A DNA stretch of 60,317 nt, from NCBI GenBank assembly GCA_937898885.1, contig CALDKD010000072.1:1-60317 (forward strand), read 5' to 3'. Origin of the DNA: an uncultured Bacteroidales bacterium. Lineage in GTDB: Bacteria > Bacteroidota > Bacteroidia > Bacteroidales > Bacteroidaceae. The notes beneath the pieces were generated by a model. The model was given only the letters and a program-made list of their open reading frames with translations. It did not search any database and was not told the origin of the DNA. This document shows, in pieces, positions 8,210 to 16,869 of the stretch (position 1 is its first letter; the number at the start of each line of letters is the position of its first letter). A program made the translations under genes and the position numbers.

Positions 8210-9580
8210 TTACCTGATGTTCGGCTGCTCCAGACCATAGCCGTTCTTCTTGTCAACTGCCTTAAGGCGGATGGCCAGGAACAATGCTATTACGCCGAAT
8301 GCAGCGAAGATGCACATCGGAAGAGTGTAGTTGTACTGCGTTACCTCGGTACCGTTTACAAGACGGGTGCCATCAATGCAGTATTTGTCAAGTATCATAC
8401 CAATAAGCAGTGGAACAAAGCCAAGGCCGATGTTCTGTACCCAGAATATGAGAGCGTAGGCCGAGCCGAGCAGTTTCTGTGGGATAATCTTCGGTACGCT
8501 TGGCCACATAGCCGAGGGAACCAGCGAGAATGCCACGCCCAGTATCACCATTACGAAAGCGGCGAACCACCAGTAGTTCAGAATAGGCAATGCGAACAGT
8601 ACGTGGACCAGAATAAGCAGCAGCGAGCCTATTATCATAATTGTGGCTCCCTTGCCTTTCTTGTCGTATATGCCGCCGAACAAAGGTGTCATAATAAGGT
8701 TGCCGAAAGGAATGAGGCTTGGAATGATTCCGGCCAGAGTAGTGGCTACACCATATTTGTTCTCCATAAGTGATGCCGCATATTTCATAAACGGGAACAC
8801 TGCCGAATAGAACATAAGGCAAAGCAATGCGATGAGCCAGAAACCACGGTTGGTGATGATGAGCTTCAGGTCGCTTACCTTGAAGATATCATCTGAGTCC
8901 TGAGACTGCTGGGCAACCTCTTGGTCAAACTGACGGTCCATCCTGCAATAGACCAGGTATGCCAGGAATCCTATGCAAAGCAGTATCGCCGAGAAAAGCA
9001 GCGGAGCCGACATTGAGAAGTGCTTCACAATCATCGGGCTGAATACTAATGCCGCCGCTGTTCCGAGTCGCGCCACTGCTACCTGCACGCCCATGGCAAG
9101 TGCCAGCTCGTGTCCGGTGAACCATTTGGTGATGACCTTGCTGACGGTGATTCCACAGTTCTCGGTACCAACTGCGAATATCGCGTAGCCCAGACAGGCC
9201 ACAAATACCTGGGTACGAAGACCGAATATTGTTCCTGCCTCCGGGCCCGGTGATATGAACTCAACGGCATAATACTTGATTATTGCTCCGGCCAGCATAA
9301 GTATGCAGGTAAGCACTCCGGTGAACCTGACACCCATCTTGTCCAGAATGATGCCTCCGAACACCAGCATGAACAGGAACACGTTGAACCAGCAGTAGGC
9401 CCAGTTGAATGTTCCGAACTCTGAGCTTGTCCAGCCCATACTCTCCTCAAGCATCGTCATAAGAGGTGACAATGCGTCTGTTAGGAAATACCCCCACATC
9501 ATTGTGAAGGATACGATGATAAGCGCAACCCAGCGGGCCGTCTTGCTGTCGCTGACTCTTTTCTTTATTTTCTCTGCCAT
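8210..9580 (-). CDS. MFS transporter, substrate unknown
   Basis: 456 residues from the chosen ATG at 9580 (MAEKIKKRVSD). Twelve hydrophobic segments and the MFS loop motif GGIILDKMGVRFTG after the second helix, with a second copy-like GGIYDKKGKG between the halves, mark it as a major facilitator. Bacteroidales relatives of this length start with the same charged K-K-R segment, which is why I prefer 9580 over ATG 9601 or the more distal frame start at 9613, which lies inside the -7 box. The substrate cannot be inferred from sequence; its neighbours (peptide transporter, purB) are not informative. It is divergent from purB. Confidence 0.85.
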   Translation of the reverse strand: MAEKIKKRVSDSKTARWVALIIVSFTMMWGYFLTDALSPLMTMLEESMGWTSSEFGTFNWAYCWFNVFLFMLVFGGIILDKMGVRFTGVLTCILMLAGAIIKYYAVEFISPGPEAGTIFGLRTQVFVACLGYAIFAVGTENCGITVSKVITKWFTGHELALAMGVQVAVARLGTAAALVFSPMIVKHFSMSAPLLFSAILLCIGFLAYLVYCRMDRQFDQEVAQQSQDSDDIFKVSDLKLIITNRGFWLIALLCLMFYSAVFPFMKYAASLMENKYGVATTLAGIIPSLIPFGNLIMTPLFGGIYDKKGKGATIMIIGSLLLILVHVLFALPILNYWWFAAFVMVILGVAFSLVPSAMWPSVPKIIPQKLLGSAYALIFWVQNIGLGFVPLLIGMILDKYCIDGTRLVNGTEVTQYNYTLPMCIFAAFGVIALFLAIRLKAVDKKNGYGLEQPNIR

Positions 9581-9610
9581 ATCTAATGTGGTAATATTCA
9601 TTCTACGCTG

Positions 9611-9618
9611 CAAAAATA
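9611..9618 (-). promoter_or_regulatory. -7 box of the MFS gene
   Basis: TATTTTTG on the minus strand, followed by C. It overlaps the most distal in-frame start of the ORF and so supports a start at 9601 or 9580. Confidence 0.55.
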
Positions 9619-9671
9619 TGAATAATCAACGATGAAGCCCAATATTATTCTCTCATATCGGAAAAATATGT

Positions 9672-9679
9672 TAACTTTG
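9672..9679 (+). promoter_or_regulatory. -7 box of purB
   Basis: TAACTTTG followed by C, 48 nt upstream of the preferred GTG start of purB. Confidence 0.6.
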
Positions 9680-9726
9680 CGCTGAGCTGTGAAGCTTGAT
9701 TGAATTTTCAGGAAATATCATATATA

Positions 9727-11073
9727 GTGAGAACTAATGAACTTGTGGCGGTGTCGCCGATAGACGGACGCTATCATTCCAAGACACAAACTCTTTCAGA
9801 GTATTTTTCAGAGTATGCGCTTATCCGTTACAGGGTAAGAGTGGAAATTGAGTATTTTACAGCACTTTGTGAGTATCCGTTGCCTCAGCTGGCCGCAGTT
9901 CCGGCAGAGGCCCTCAAGTCACTCCGCTCTGTGTGGGAGAACTTTACTGTAGAGGATGCTGAGCGTATAAAGGACATTGAGAAGGTGACAAACCACGATG
10001 TCAAGGCTGTTGAGTATTTCATCAAAGAGAAGTTCGACCTCTGTCCTGAGCTTGTTCCTTTCAAGGAGTTCATACACTTCGGACTCACATCGCAGGATAT
10101 CAATAATACATCATTGCCTCTGTCAATCAAGGAGGCGATAAATGATGTCTATGCACCGGCCTTGCGTCAGCTTATCGACAAGCTGAACGAGTATGCGGAG
10201 TGCTGGGCTGACGTGCCTATGCTGGCCAGGACACACGGCCAGCCTGCGTCTCCAACTCGTCTTGGCAAGGAGATAAAGGTTTTCGCATATCGTCTGGAGC
10301 GTCAGCTGGAGCAGCTTATGGCTGTACCGGTATCGGCCAAGTTCGGAGGCGCTACCGGTAATTTCAACGCCCATCACGTGGCATATCCGCAGATTGACTG
10401 GAAGGTATTCGGCGAGCAGTTCCTGAGCAGTAAGCTTGGCCTTGTACGCGAGGAATATACCACACAGATATCAAACTACGACAATCTGGCCGCACTGCTT
10501 GATGCGATGAAACGCCTGAACACCATTCAGATAGATATGAACCGCGATTTCTGGCAGTATATATCGATGGAGTATTTCCGTCAGCAGGTTAAGGCCGGTG
10601 AGGTGGGTTCGAGCGCCATGCCTCATAAGGTGAATCCTATCGACTTTGAGAATGCCGAGGGCAACCTTGGCATGGCAAACGCCATATTGGAGCATCTTTC
10701 CCGCAAGCTGCCGGTCTCCAGACTGCAGCGCGATCTTACAGACTCGACGGTTATCCGCAATGTGGGTGTTCCGTTCGGACATCAGATGATTGCCATTGCC
10801 AGCTCGCTCAAGGGACTTGGCAAGCTTCTCATAAACAAGGAGAAGATCGCCTCGGATCTGAGCCATAGCTGGAATGTCGTGGCAGAGGCCATTCAGACTA
10901 TTCTCAGACGTGAGGGATATCCTAATCCGTACGAGACTCTGAAGCAGCTTACCAGAACAGGCAAACAGATGGATGCCGCCACTATTAAGGATTTTGTTGA
11001 GGGATTGGACGTGTCGGAGAGCGTCAAGGATGAGCTTCGTGCCATAACTCCTGAGAATTACTACGGCATCTGA
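9727..11073 (+). CDS. purB: Adenylosuccinate lyase
   Basis: A 448-residue lyase of the fumarase/aspartase superfamily that acts twice in purine synthesis, splitting fumarate from SAICAR and from adenylosuccinate. The signature loop GSSAMPHKVNPIDFENAEGN is present, with the conserved THGQPASPT upstream and an N-terminal AVSPIDGRY. No ATG is in frame near the N-terminus: the candidates are GTG at 9727, giving MRTNELVAVSPIDGRY, or TTG at 9700. I chose GTG because an AGGAAA lies about 11 nt before it and the N-terminus then has the usual length, but the evidence is moderate. It is followed by rluB after 58 nt. Confidence 0.93.
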   Translation: MRTNELVAVSPIDGRYHSKTQTLSEYFSEYALIRYRVRVEIEYFTALCEYPLPQLAAVPAEALKSLRSVWENFTVEDAERIKDIEKVTNHDVKAVEYFIKEKFDLCPELVPFKEFIHFGLTSQDINNTSLPLSIKEAINDVYAPALRQLIDKLNEYAECWADVPMLARTHGQPASPTRLGKEIKVFAYRLERQLEQLMAVPVSAKFGGATGNFNAHHVAYPQIDWKVFGEQFLSSKLGLVREEYTTQISNYDNLAALLDAMKRLNTIQIDMNRDFWQYISMEYFRQQVKAGEVGSSAMPHKVNPIDFENAEGNLGMANAILEHLSRKLPVSRLQRDLTDSTVIRNVGVPFGHQMIAIASSLKGLGKLLINKEKIASDLSHSWNVVAEAIQTILRREGYPNPYETLKQLTRTGKQMDAATIKDFVEGLDVSESVKDELRAITPENYYGI

Positions 11074-11131
11074 TAATACTTTTAATACATATTATTATTT
11101 AATTAATTGGCCGTGAGGCTGTTTTATTAAA

Positions 11132-12433
11132 ATGGAAAGAGAGAGAAGAAATCACTACTATGGTGATGACGGTCAAAACGAAGAGTTTGACAACAACTAC
11201 AACCGCTTTGACGGCGGTGAGCAGAGGGACTATTCTGAAGAGCACAGACAGCGTCCACGCTTTGTTCGTGTGGATTCTGGAAATCGTCAGTATTCAAGGG
11301 TGGAGCGTAACTCCCGTACAAACGAGTCTGACAACCAGGGCTATGACAGACCAAGAGCACAGTACCGTCAGCAGGATGGTGAGCGTAGCTATCGTTCCAA
11401 TCGTGGCGGATATGACCGTCCGTACGGTCAGCGTCAGCAAGGCGGATATCGCAGCTACAATCAGAACGGACAGTCGCAGGACCAGTCAGATGGTCAGATG
11501 CGCTTCTATCGCGACCGCGCCCAGAATGGTGAGGGCGGGCAGATGGGCCAGGAGCGTCCGTATCGTCCGCGTCAGAATTACGCAGGCGGTCAGCAGGGTG
11601 GCTATTCACGCAATAATCAATATGGAAATGGAGGATATGGCCAGCCAAGAAAGAAAAAGCCGGCTATTCCAAAGGGAAAGCGCATTGAGTATCAGGAGTC
11701 TGTTCACGATCCGAATGAGGAGATCCGCTTGAACAAGTTCCTTGCAAACGCAGGTGTGTGCTCACGTCGTGAGGCGGATGACTTCATCAAGGCTGGTGTT
11801 GTGAAAGTAAACGGTGAGACTGTATCTGAGCTTGGCTCAAAGGTGCGCCGTGGAGATAACGTCCTCTTCCACGATCAGCTCGTAAGCATTGAGCGTAAGA
11901 TTTACATTCTGCTTAATAAGCCGAAAGACTGTGTCACAACAGTCGATGACCCTCAGGAGCGCAAGACTGTGATGGACTATGTGAGGAATGCCTGCCATGA
12001 GCGTATCTATCCGGTAGGTCGTCTTGACCGCAACACCACAGGCGTGCTGCTGCTCACAAACGACGGCGAGCTGGCCACAAGGCTTACACATCCCAAGTAC
12101 CTCAAAAAGAAGATATATCACGCCCGTCTGGACCGCAATGTGACATCGGAGGATCTGGATAAGCTCCTCACAGGTGTGGATATAGGCGATGGCGATCTTG
12201 TAGCCGCCGATGAGGCCAGCTATGTCAACGAGGACAGGAGTCAGATAGGCATTGAGATACATTCCGGAAGGAACCGTGTGGTAAGACGTATGTTCGATGC
12301 TCTCGGATATAAGGTGACAAGACTAGACCGTGTTCAGTTTGCGGGTCTTACCAAGAAAAGACTTCGCAGGGGCGACTGGCGCTTCCTTACAGACAAGGAG
12401 GTGAATATGCTCCGTATGGGCGCTTATGAATAA
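11132..12433 (+). CDS. rluB: RluB/RsuA-family pseudouridine synthase with long disordered N-terminal arm
   Basis: 433 residues. Residues 1-190 are low complexity, rich in Arg, Gln, Gly, Tyr, Asn and Asp with RGG-, YR- and QQGG-like repeats. An S4 RNA-binding domain follows at about 197-245 (IRLNKFLANAGVCSRREAD), then the catalytic domain with GRLDRNTTGVLLLTNDG, where D299 is the expected catalytic aspartate. Relatives convert a uridine of 23S rRNA to pseudouridine; the precise site is inferred. The arm probably binds RNA or drives condensation. It lies 18 nt upstream of the asnS ATG and may be co-transcribed with purB and asnS. Confidence 0.9.
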   Translation: MERERRNHYYGDDGQNEEFDNNYNRFDGGEQRDYSEEHRQRPRFVRVDSGNRQYSRVERNSRTNESDNQGYDRPRAQYRQQDGERSYRSNRGGYDRPYGQRQQGGYRSYNQNGQSQDQSDGQMRFYRDRAQNGEGGQMGQERPYRPRQNYAGGQQGGYSRNNQYGNGGYGQPRKKKPAIPKGKRIEYQESVHDPNEEIRLNKFLANAGVCSRREADDFIKAGVVKVNGETVSELGSKVRRGDNVLFHDQLVSIERKIYILLNKPKDCVTTVDDPQERKTVMDYVRNACHERIYPVGRLDRNTTGVLLLTNDGELATRLTHPKYLKKKIYHARLDRNVTSEDLDKLLTGVDIGDGDLVAADEASYVNEDRSQIGIEIHSGRNRVVRRMFDALGYKVTRLDRVQFAGLTKKRLRRGDWRFLTDKEVNMLRMGAYE

Positions 12434-12451
12434 TATAATAAGGTGAAAACT

Positions 12452-13876
12452 ATGAGTGATATAAAAAGAACTAAGGTGGTTGACCTGCTGGCACGCAGGG
12501 ATTTTGGCAGTGATGTCCTTGTAAAGGGTTGGGTAAGAACCAAAAGAGGCAGCAAGTCAGTAAGCTTTATCGCTCTGAACGATGGCTCCACTATCAAGAA
12601 TGTTCAGGTGGTTGCCGATCTGGAGAAGTTCGATGATGAGTTGATGCGTCAGATTACCACTGGTGCCTGCATCAGTGTGACTGGTACAATAGTGGAGAGT
12701 ATAGGCTCGGGTCAGGCTGTTGAGGTTCAGGCAACTGGAATAGAGCTTCTTGGAGCCTGCCCTGCTGACTACCCGATGCAGAAGAAGGGACAGTCCTTTG
12801 AGTATATGCGTCAGTATGCCCACATGCGCTTGCGTACCAATACTTTTGGCGCTGTGATGCGTATCAGGCACAATATGGCTTTCGCTATCCACAAGTTCTT
12901 CCACGATAAGGGCTTCTTCTATTTCCATACTCCGCTTATCACGGCATCGGACTGCGAGGGAGCCGGCCAGATGTTCCAGGTTACCACTCTTGACCTCAAT
13001 CGTGTGGCAAAATCCGGAAAGGTTGACTATGACGATGATTTCTTCGGCAAGCCAGCCAGTCTGACGGTATCAGGTCAGCTTGAGGGTGAGCTTGGCGCTA
13101 CGGCTCTTGGCTCCATCTACACATTCGGTCCTACATTCCGTGCTGAGAACTCCAATACTCCGCGTCATCTTTCCGAATTCTGGATGGTTGAGCCGGAGGT
13201 GAGCTTTATGGATCTGCCGGAGCTTATGGAGCTTGAGGAGGAATTCATCAAGTATTGTGTGCAGTGGGCTCTTGACAACTGTGCCGATGACCTGGAGTTC
13301 CTGAACAATATGATAGACAAGGGACTGATTGAGCGTCTGAAGAGCGTTGTGAATACTGAGTTCGTCCATCTGCAATATACCAAGGGTATTGAGATTCTGC
13401 AGCAGGCCATCAGGGACGGACACAAATTTGAGTTCCCGTGCGAGTGGGGCGATGACCTTGCATCAGAGCACGAGCGCTACCTTGTTGAGGAGTATTTCAA
13501 GAAGCCTGTCATTATGACCAACTATCCGAAGGCCATCAAGGCATTCTATATGAAGATAGACGATACCAAGGCTGTCTGCAACGGCAAGGAGATGGCTGAG
13601 ACGGTTCAGGGTACCGATGTGCTGTTCCCGCAGATTGGCGAGATTATCGGCGGTTCCGTTCGTGAGGAGAGTTACGACAAGCTGATGGGCGAGATTGAGA
13701 GCCGTCATATTCCTATGAAGGATATGTGGTGGTATCTTGATACCCGCAAGTTCGGCTCTTGCCCGCACGCCGGCTTTGGTCTGGGCTTTGAGCGCCTGAT
13801 TTTGTTCGTGACAGGTATGCAGAACATACGTGACGTAATACCGTTCCCCAGAACTCCGCGTACCGCAGAGTTCTAA
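12452..13876 (+). CDS. asnS: Asparaginyl-tRNA synthetase
   Basis: 474 residues, class IIb synthetase. An N-terminal OB-fold anticodon-binding domain (DVLVKGWVRTKRGSKSVSFI) is followed by the catalytic core with motif 2 region FGPTFRAENSNTPRHLSEFW and motif 3 GFGLGFERLILFVTG. The asparagine-specific phrase is consistent with AsnS rather than AspS. I place the start at ATG 12452 rather than the in-frame GTG at 12443, because an AAGGTG at 12440-12445 is then spaced 6 nt from the start codon. It is probably co-transcribed with rluB. Confidence 0.95.
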   Translation: MSDIKRTKVVDLLARRDFGSDVLVKGWVRTKRGSKSVSFIALNDGSTIKNVQVVADLEKFDDELMRQITTGACISVTGTIVESIGSGQAVEVQATGIELLGACPADYPMQKKGQSFEYMRQYAHMRLRTNTFGAVMRIRHNMAFAIHKFFHDKGFFYFHTPLITASDCEGAGQMFQVTTLDLNRVAKSGKVDYDDDFFGKPASLTVSGQLEGELGATALGSIYTFGPTFRAENSNTPRHLSEFWMVEPEVSFMDLPELMELEEEFIKYCVQWALDNCADDLEFLNNMIDKGLIERLKSVVNTEFVHLQYTKGIEILQQAIRDGHKFEFPCEWGDDLASEHERYLVEEYFKKPVIMTNYPKAIKAFYMKIDDTKAVCNGKEMAETVQGTDVLFPQIGEIIGGSVREESYDKLMGEIESRHIPMKDMWWYLDTRKFGSCPHAGFGLGFERLILFVTGMQNIRDVIPFPRTPRTAEF

Positions 13877-13956
13877 GGAACGGTATGGGGCTTTTCCGAC
13901 CCCATCCCCAAACCCCTTCCCTGTGGTATGAACATAGACATTTTTACTTCGAATAT

Positions 13957-14388
13957 ATGAAGAATGGAATTTTGTTTGCGGTAATGGTCCTGTTGTGTAT
14001 GACAGGGCTTTCATCGTGTGATCTTGTGTCCTTGCGCGATGAGACAACAAATGAAGTCAAATGGAAGTCTCTTGAGATTTGTGCCACGGAATGGACTAAA
14101 TGCTCAGACGCGAAGGGACTTAACACTTATTACAAGTACAGCACGCGGATATCTGAGCTGAACTATGACGTCCTAAAAGGCGGCATAGTACAGTGTTTCC
14201 TGTATGACGGTGATACGCAGGTGGCGCTTCCTGATTCCAGACATTATGAGGATGAGAAAGGCAATCGCTGGACACGTACTATTGATTTTGAGGTCTATTC
14301 CGGGGGAATTTCAATTTATGTTACTGATAATGACTTCTCCGGAGAAGCTCCCGGTACGCTCAGGTTCAGGCTGACTTTATTACATTGA
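13957..14388 (+). CDS. Hypothetical lipoprotein
   Basis: 143 residues from ATG 13957. A signal peptide ends in a lipobox (TGLSSC, Cys at about residue 21), predicting attachment to the cell envelope. The mature part has no domain I recognise; its last 40 residues form alternating hydrophobic strands (FEVYSGGISIYVTDNDF) suggestive of a small beta-sandwich. An in-frame start at 13885 is rejected because it would put the hydrophobic segment internally. A small hairpin (13885-13905, ATGGGG with CCCCAT) separates it from asnS. It may be transcribed from asnS or independently. Confidence 0.65.
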   Translation: MKNGILFAVMVLLCMTGLSSCDLVSLRDETTNEVKWKSLEICATEWTKCSDAKGLNTYYKYSTRISELNYDVLKGGIVQCFLYDGDTQVALPDSRHYEDEKGNRWTRTIDFEVYSGGISIYVTDNDFSGEAPGTLRFRLTLLH

Positions 14389-14404
14389 TGCGTCTGTAAA
14401 CGAT

Positions 14405-14442
14405 AATCCCCGGATTTCCTCGCTGAAGGAAATCCGGGGATT
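14405..14442. terminator. Strong bidirectional hairpin after the lipoprotein
   Basis: A perfect 16-bp stem (14405-14420 with 14427-14442) with a 6-nt loop lies between convergent genes. There is no long T-run on either side, so termination is inferred from stem strength and position. Confidence 0.7.
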
Positions 14443-14466
14443 CTTGTTGCGGATATGTTTTAAGCT

Positions 14467-15570
14467 TTATTTAAAAATAAACTGCGCAAAACGGTATAGC
14501 GAGCGTCTCCAGGTAAGCCATTCGTGGTCGGTTCCCTCAGACTGATAGAAAACGTGTCTCACACCCTTGCTTACGAGTATGTCGTGGAAATTCTTTACTG
14601 TGGCATACATCTGGGGCGATTCCTTTGTGCCGGTACTGATGAACATGAATTTGAAATCTTTGTTCAGCGATTCATCATATAGGTCTGCAGTAGTGCCCGG
14701 ACCCTTGCCGGAGCCGCTGAATCCGCCTAGCCAGGCAAACTTGTCGCGGTTGTCCATAGCAATGGTCCAACTCTGGAAACCTCCTAGTGACAGGCCGCAT
14801 ATGGCACGGCTGTCGCGGTCTGTAAGCGTGCGGTACTTGCTGTCAATAAAAGGTATGAGCTCCTCCATTACAACTTTCTCGTATGCGGTGAAATCAAACA
14901 TGTTCCTGCTGTCAATACCCGGAATGGCTGCTACACCGTGATCCATTACTATTATCATAGGAACGGCGGCGCCCTCTTCTATAAGATTGTCCATAATGTT
15001 GGCCACCTTTCCCTGTGACGGCCACCCGGTCTCATCCTCGCCGGCTCCGTGCAACAGGTAGAGAACCGGATACCGTTCCGTGCTGTTGTCGTATCCGGCA
15101 GGAACATATACGTTGCATACCCTTTCCTGGCCTGTCAGCTTTGATGTGTATCTCTGATTTATTACCTGACCGTGAGGAATATCCTTCTGCTTGTAGAACC
15201 CCACGCAAAGCTCCGGCACCTCAATGCCGCTCTGCCAGATGCCGCCGCCAAAGAATTGCTGAGTGTTGGGGTCGGGAGTCTTCTTGCCGTCTATGACCAA
15301 AGCGTAGAAATGAAATCCCGGGGTTTGCGGAGTGGTGGTGTATTCCCATAATCCGTCCGCGCTCTTTGTCATTGCGTGACGCCCTCCCAGATCAACGGCT
15401 ACGCTCTGGGCTTGCGGAGCATCTACTTTGAATGTTACTGTCCTGTCCTGATTGATCTGCGGATATTGCTTGCCTGGCAGATTGTATTCAGAAGGTTCCT
15501 GCGCAAAAGCCATCGCGCCGCTTATGCAGCTGATGAGTGTCATCAGCGCCTTGGTTACGTTTCTTCTCAT
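14467..15570 (-). CDS. Secreted CE1-like esterase with N-terminal E-set/CBM48 domain
   Basis: 367 residues. A signal peptide covers about residues 1-24. Residues 35-125 form an E-set/CBM48-like beta domain with the phrase YTTTPQTPGFHFYALVIDG, and the rest is an alpha/beta-hydrolase of the esterase D/feruloyl-esterase type. The nucleophile elbow is GLSLGG (Ser261), LLHGAGEDETGW forms the oxyanion region, and the catalytic His is about 349 in DHEW. Relatives remove acetyl or feruloyl groups from xylan side chains in the periplasm or outside the cell; the exact substrate is inferred. No type IX C-terminal domain is seen. It has its own well-spaced promoter. Confidence 0.86.
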   Translation of the reverse strand: MRRNVTKALMTLISCISGAMAFAQEPSEYNLPGKQYPQINQDRTVTFKVDAPQAQSVAVDLGGRHAMTKSADGLWEYTTTPQTPGFHFYALVIDGKKTPDPNTQQFFGGGIWQSGIEVPELCVGFYKQKDIPHGQVINQRYTSKLTGQERVCNVYVPAGYDNSTERYPVLYLLHGAGEDETGWPSQGKVANIMDNLIEEGAAVPMIIVMDHGVAAIPGIDSRNMFDFTAYEKVVMEELIPFIDSKYRTLTDRDSRAICGLSLGGFQSWTIAMDNRDKFAWLGGFSGSGKGPGTTADLYDESLNKDFKFMFISTGTKESPQMYATVKNFHDILVSKGVRHVFYQSEGTDHEWLTWRRSLYRFAQFIFK

Positions 15571-15591
15571 TGTGATAAAGTTTGATTACTG

Positions 15592-15622
15592 CAAAACTAA
15601 TGTAATTCTCCTGTATTTCAAA
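15592..15622 (-). promoter_or_regulatory. Promoter of the CE1-like esterase
   Basis: TTTG (15619-15622 on the minus strand), a 19-nt spacer and TAGTTTTG (15592-15599), 22 nt before the ATG. It has both elements with consensus spacing. Confidence 0.7.
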
Positions 15623-15696
15623 GTGTGTCACCTTTATTATATGCCTTCTTGAGGAAAACTGTCAGTGAAATCAATCATAAAAAAGTTTTAAAGTTT

Positions 15697-15728
15697 TTTG
15701 GCTGATTAGCAATTAAATACTAATTTTG
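15697..15728 (+). promoter_or_regulatory. Promoter of the rplM-rpsI-rpsB-tsf cluster
   Basis: TTTG at 15697-15700, a 20-nt spacer and TAATTTTG at 15721-15728: a near-ideal Bacteroidota promoter. It predicts a transcript starting near 15734, about 170 nt before rplM. Confidence 0.8.
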
Positions 15729-15733
15729 CACGC

Positions 15734-15902
15734 CGATTATTATCAATCTTTGAGTTAAAAGATTAATAGTGTGCGTGTTAAACCTCCGAGTGAGGAATCT
15801 GCGGTATAGCGTAACCGCTGATAACGAGCGTTTGAGGGAGTTTCCGTTCCGTTGTGAAACGGGATGTTTCGCCAGAAAGAGAATTTATTAATGATTTAAA
15901 GA
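15734..15902 (+). promoter_or_regulatory. Structured 5' leader of rplM (candidate L13 autoregulatory RNA)
   Basis: About 170 nt of untranslated leader with three hairpins in a row. The first has stem CCTC/GAGG (15783-15786, 15792-15795). The second is GCGGT/ACCGC (15801-15805, 15814-15818). The third is a 9-bp stem (15845-15853 with 15858-15866, two G-U pairs) closed by a GUGA tetraloop of the GNRA type. It ends 36 nt before the rplM ATG. Leaders controlled by L13 are known upstream of rplM in other phyla; regulation here is inference from position and structure. Confidence 0.6.
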
Positions 15903-16364
15903 ATGGATACTTTAAGTTACAAGACCATTTCGGCCAACAAGGCCACCGTTCAGAAGGAATGGGTAGTAGTTGATGCTACTGACCAGATCCTGGGACGTTT
16001 TGCAGTAAAGGTGGCAAAACTGCTCCGCGGCAAGTACAAGCCAAGTTTCACTCCGCACGTAGATTGCGGCGACAACGTCATCATCATCAATGCCGACAAG
16101 GTTGTTCTTACCGGCAAGAAGTGGACAGACAGAATATATCTCCGTTATACCGGCTATCCAGGCGGTCAGCGTGAGATGACACCGGCTCAGCTTATGAAGA
16201 AGCCGAACGGCGCAGAGAGATTAATGAAGAAGGTTGTCAGGGGTATGCTGCCAAAGACAAAGCTGGGCGACCAGCTTATCGACAATCTGTTCGTCTATGC
16301 AGGTGCAGAGCATCCGCATCAGGCTCAGACTCCGAAAGCCATCGATATCAATTCACTTATTTAA
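15903..16364 (+). CDS. rplM: Ribosomal protein L13 (uL13)
   Basis: 153 residues. It is recognised from the N-terminal WVVVDATDQILGRFAVKVAKLLRGK and the central YRYTGYPGG-like segment, which here reads LRYTGYPGGQREMTP. The length is typical. L13 is an early-assembling protein of the large subunit. It lies 10 nt upstream of rpsI, the pairing found in most bacteria, and behind the structured leader described above. Confidence 0.97.
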   Translation: MDTLSYKTISANKATVQKEWVVVDATDQILGRFAVKVAKLLRGKYKPSFTPHVDCGDNVIIINADKVVLTGKKWTDRIYLRYTGYPGGQREMTPAQLMKKPNGAERLMKKVVRGMLPKTKLGDQLIDNLFVYAGAEHPHQAQTPKAIDINSLI

Positions 16365-16374
16365 CTGAAAGAGA

Positions 16375-16761
16375 ATGGAAGTAATCAATGCATTAGGCCG
16401 TCGTAAGCGCGCCATAGCACGTGTCTTCGTTACTGAAGGAACAGGTAAGATTACCATCAACAAGAGAGACCTGACTGTATATTTCCCGTCTCCTCTGCTT
16501 CAGTATGTTGTTCTCCAGCCTCTGAAGAAACTGGATGTTGCCGAGAAGTATGATATCAAGGTAAATCTTGACGGTGGTGGTTATAACGGACAGGCAAACG
16601 CACTGCGTCTGGCTATTGCCCGCGCTCTTGTGAAGATTAATCCTGAGGATAAGAAGGCTCTTCGTAGTGAGGGCTTCCTGACTCGCGATGCCCGCTCTGT
16701 TGAGCGTAAGAAGCCGGGTCAGCCAAAGGCACGTCGCAGATTCCAGTTCAGCAAGCGTTAA
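16375..16761 (+). CDS. rpsI: Ribosomal protein S9 (uS9)
   Basis: 128 residues. The N-terminus ALGRRKRAIARVFV and the C-terminus RRRFQFSKR are the characteristic S9 ends; the C-terminal tail reaches the P-site tRNA anticodon region. GGGYNGQANALRLAIARAL is also conserved. It is co-transcribed with rplM. The 108 nt to rpsB contain two hairpins. Confidence 0.97.
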   Translation: MEVINALGRRKRAIARVFVTEGTGKITINKRDLTVYFPSPLLQYVVLQPLKKLDVAEKYDIKVNLDGGGYNGQANALRLAIARALVKINPEDKKALRSEGFLTRDARSVERKKPGQPKARRRFQFSKR

Positions 16762-16869
16762 TACGCTTCTGGATATATGGTTTAGTATCCAAACTGCCTG
16801 GATCCGTGTTTTCGGCTACCAGGCAGCTGGTTGTAAAATTAAAAGGAAAGTAAACTAAAAATTAAGATT
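16762..16869 (+). promoter_or_regulatory. Structured rpsI-rpsB intergenic region (candidate S2 leader)
   Basis: Two hairpins in 60 nt. A 5-bp stem GGATA/TATCC lies at 16771-16775 and 16786-16790. An 8-bp stem CTGCCTGG/CCAGGCAG lies at 16794-16801 and 16819-16826, with an inner CCG/CGG helix (16804-16806, 16813-16815). No T-run follows, so a plain terminator is unlikely. An RNA element acting on rpsB-tsf, or a processing site, is inferred. Confidence 0.45.

Noticed and set aside
13885..13956. 24-residue extension of the lipoprotein at 13957
   Set aside because: It would bury the signal peptide and includes a hairpin sequence. The lipobox fits ATG 13957.
15856..15870. Rho-independent terminator in the rplM leader
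   Set aside because: GAAAC/GTTTC can pair but no T-run follows. The more stable 9-bp GNRA hairpin uses the same bases, so I treat it as an alternative state only.
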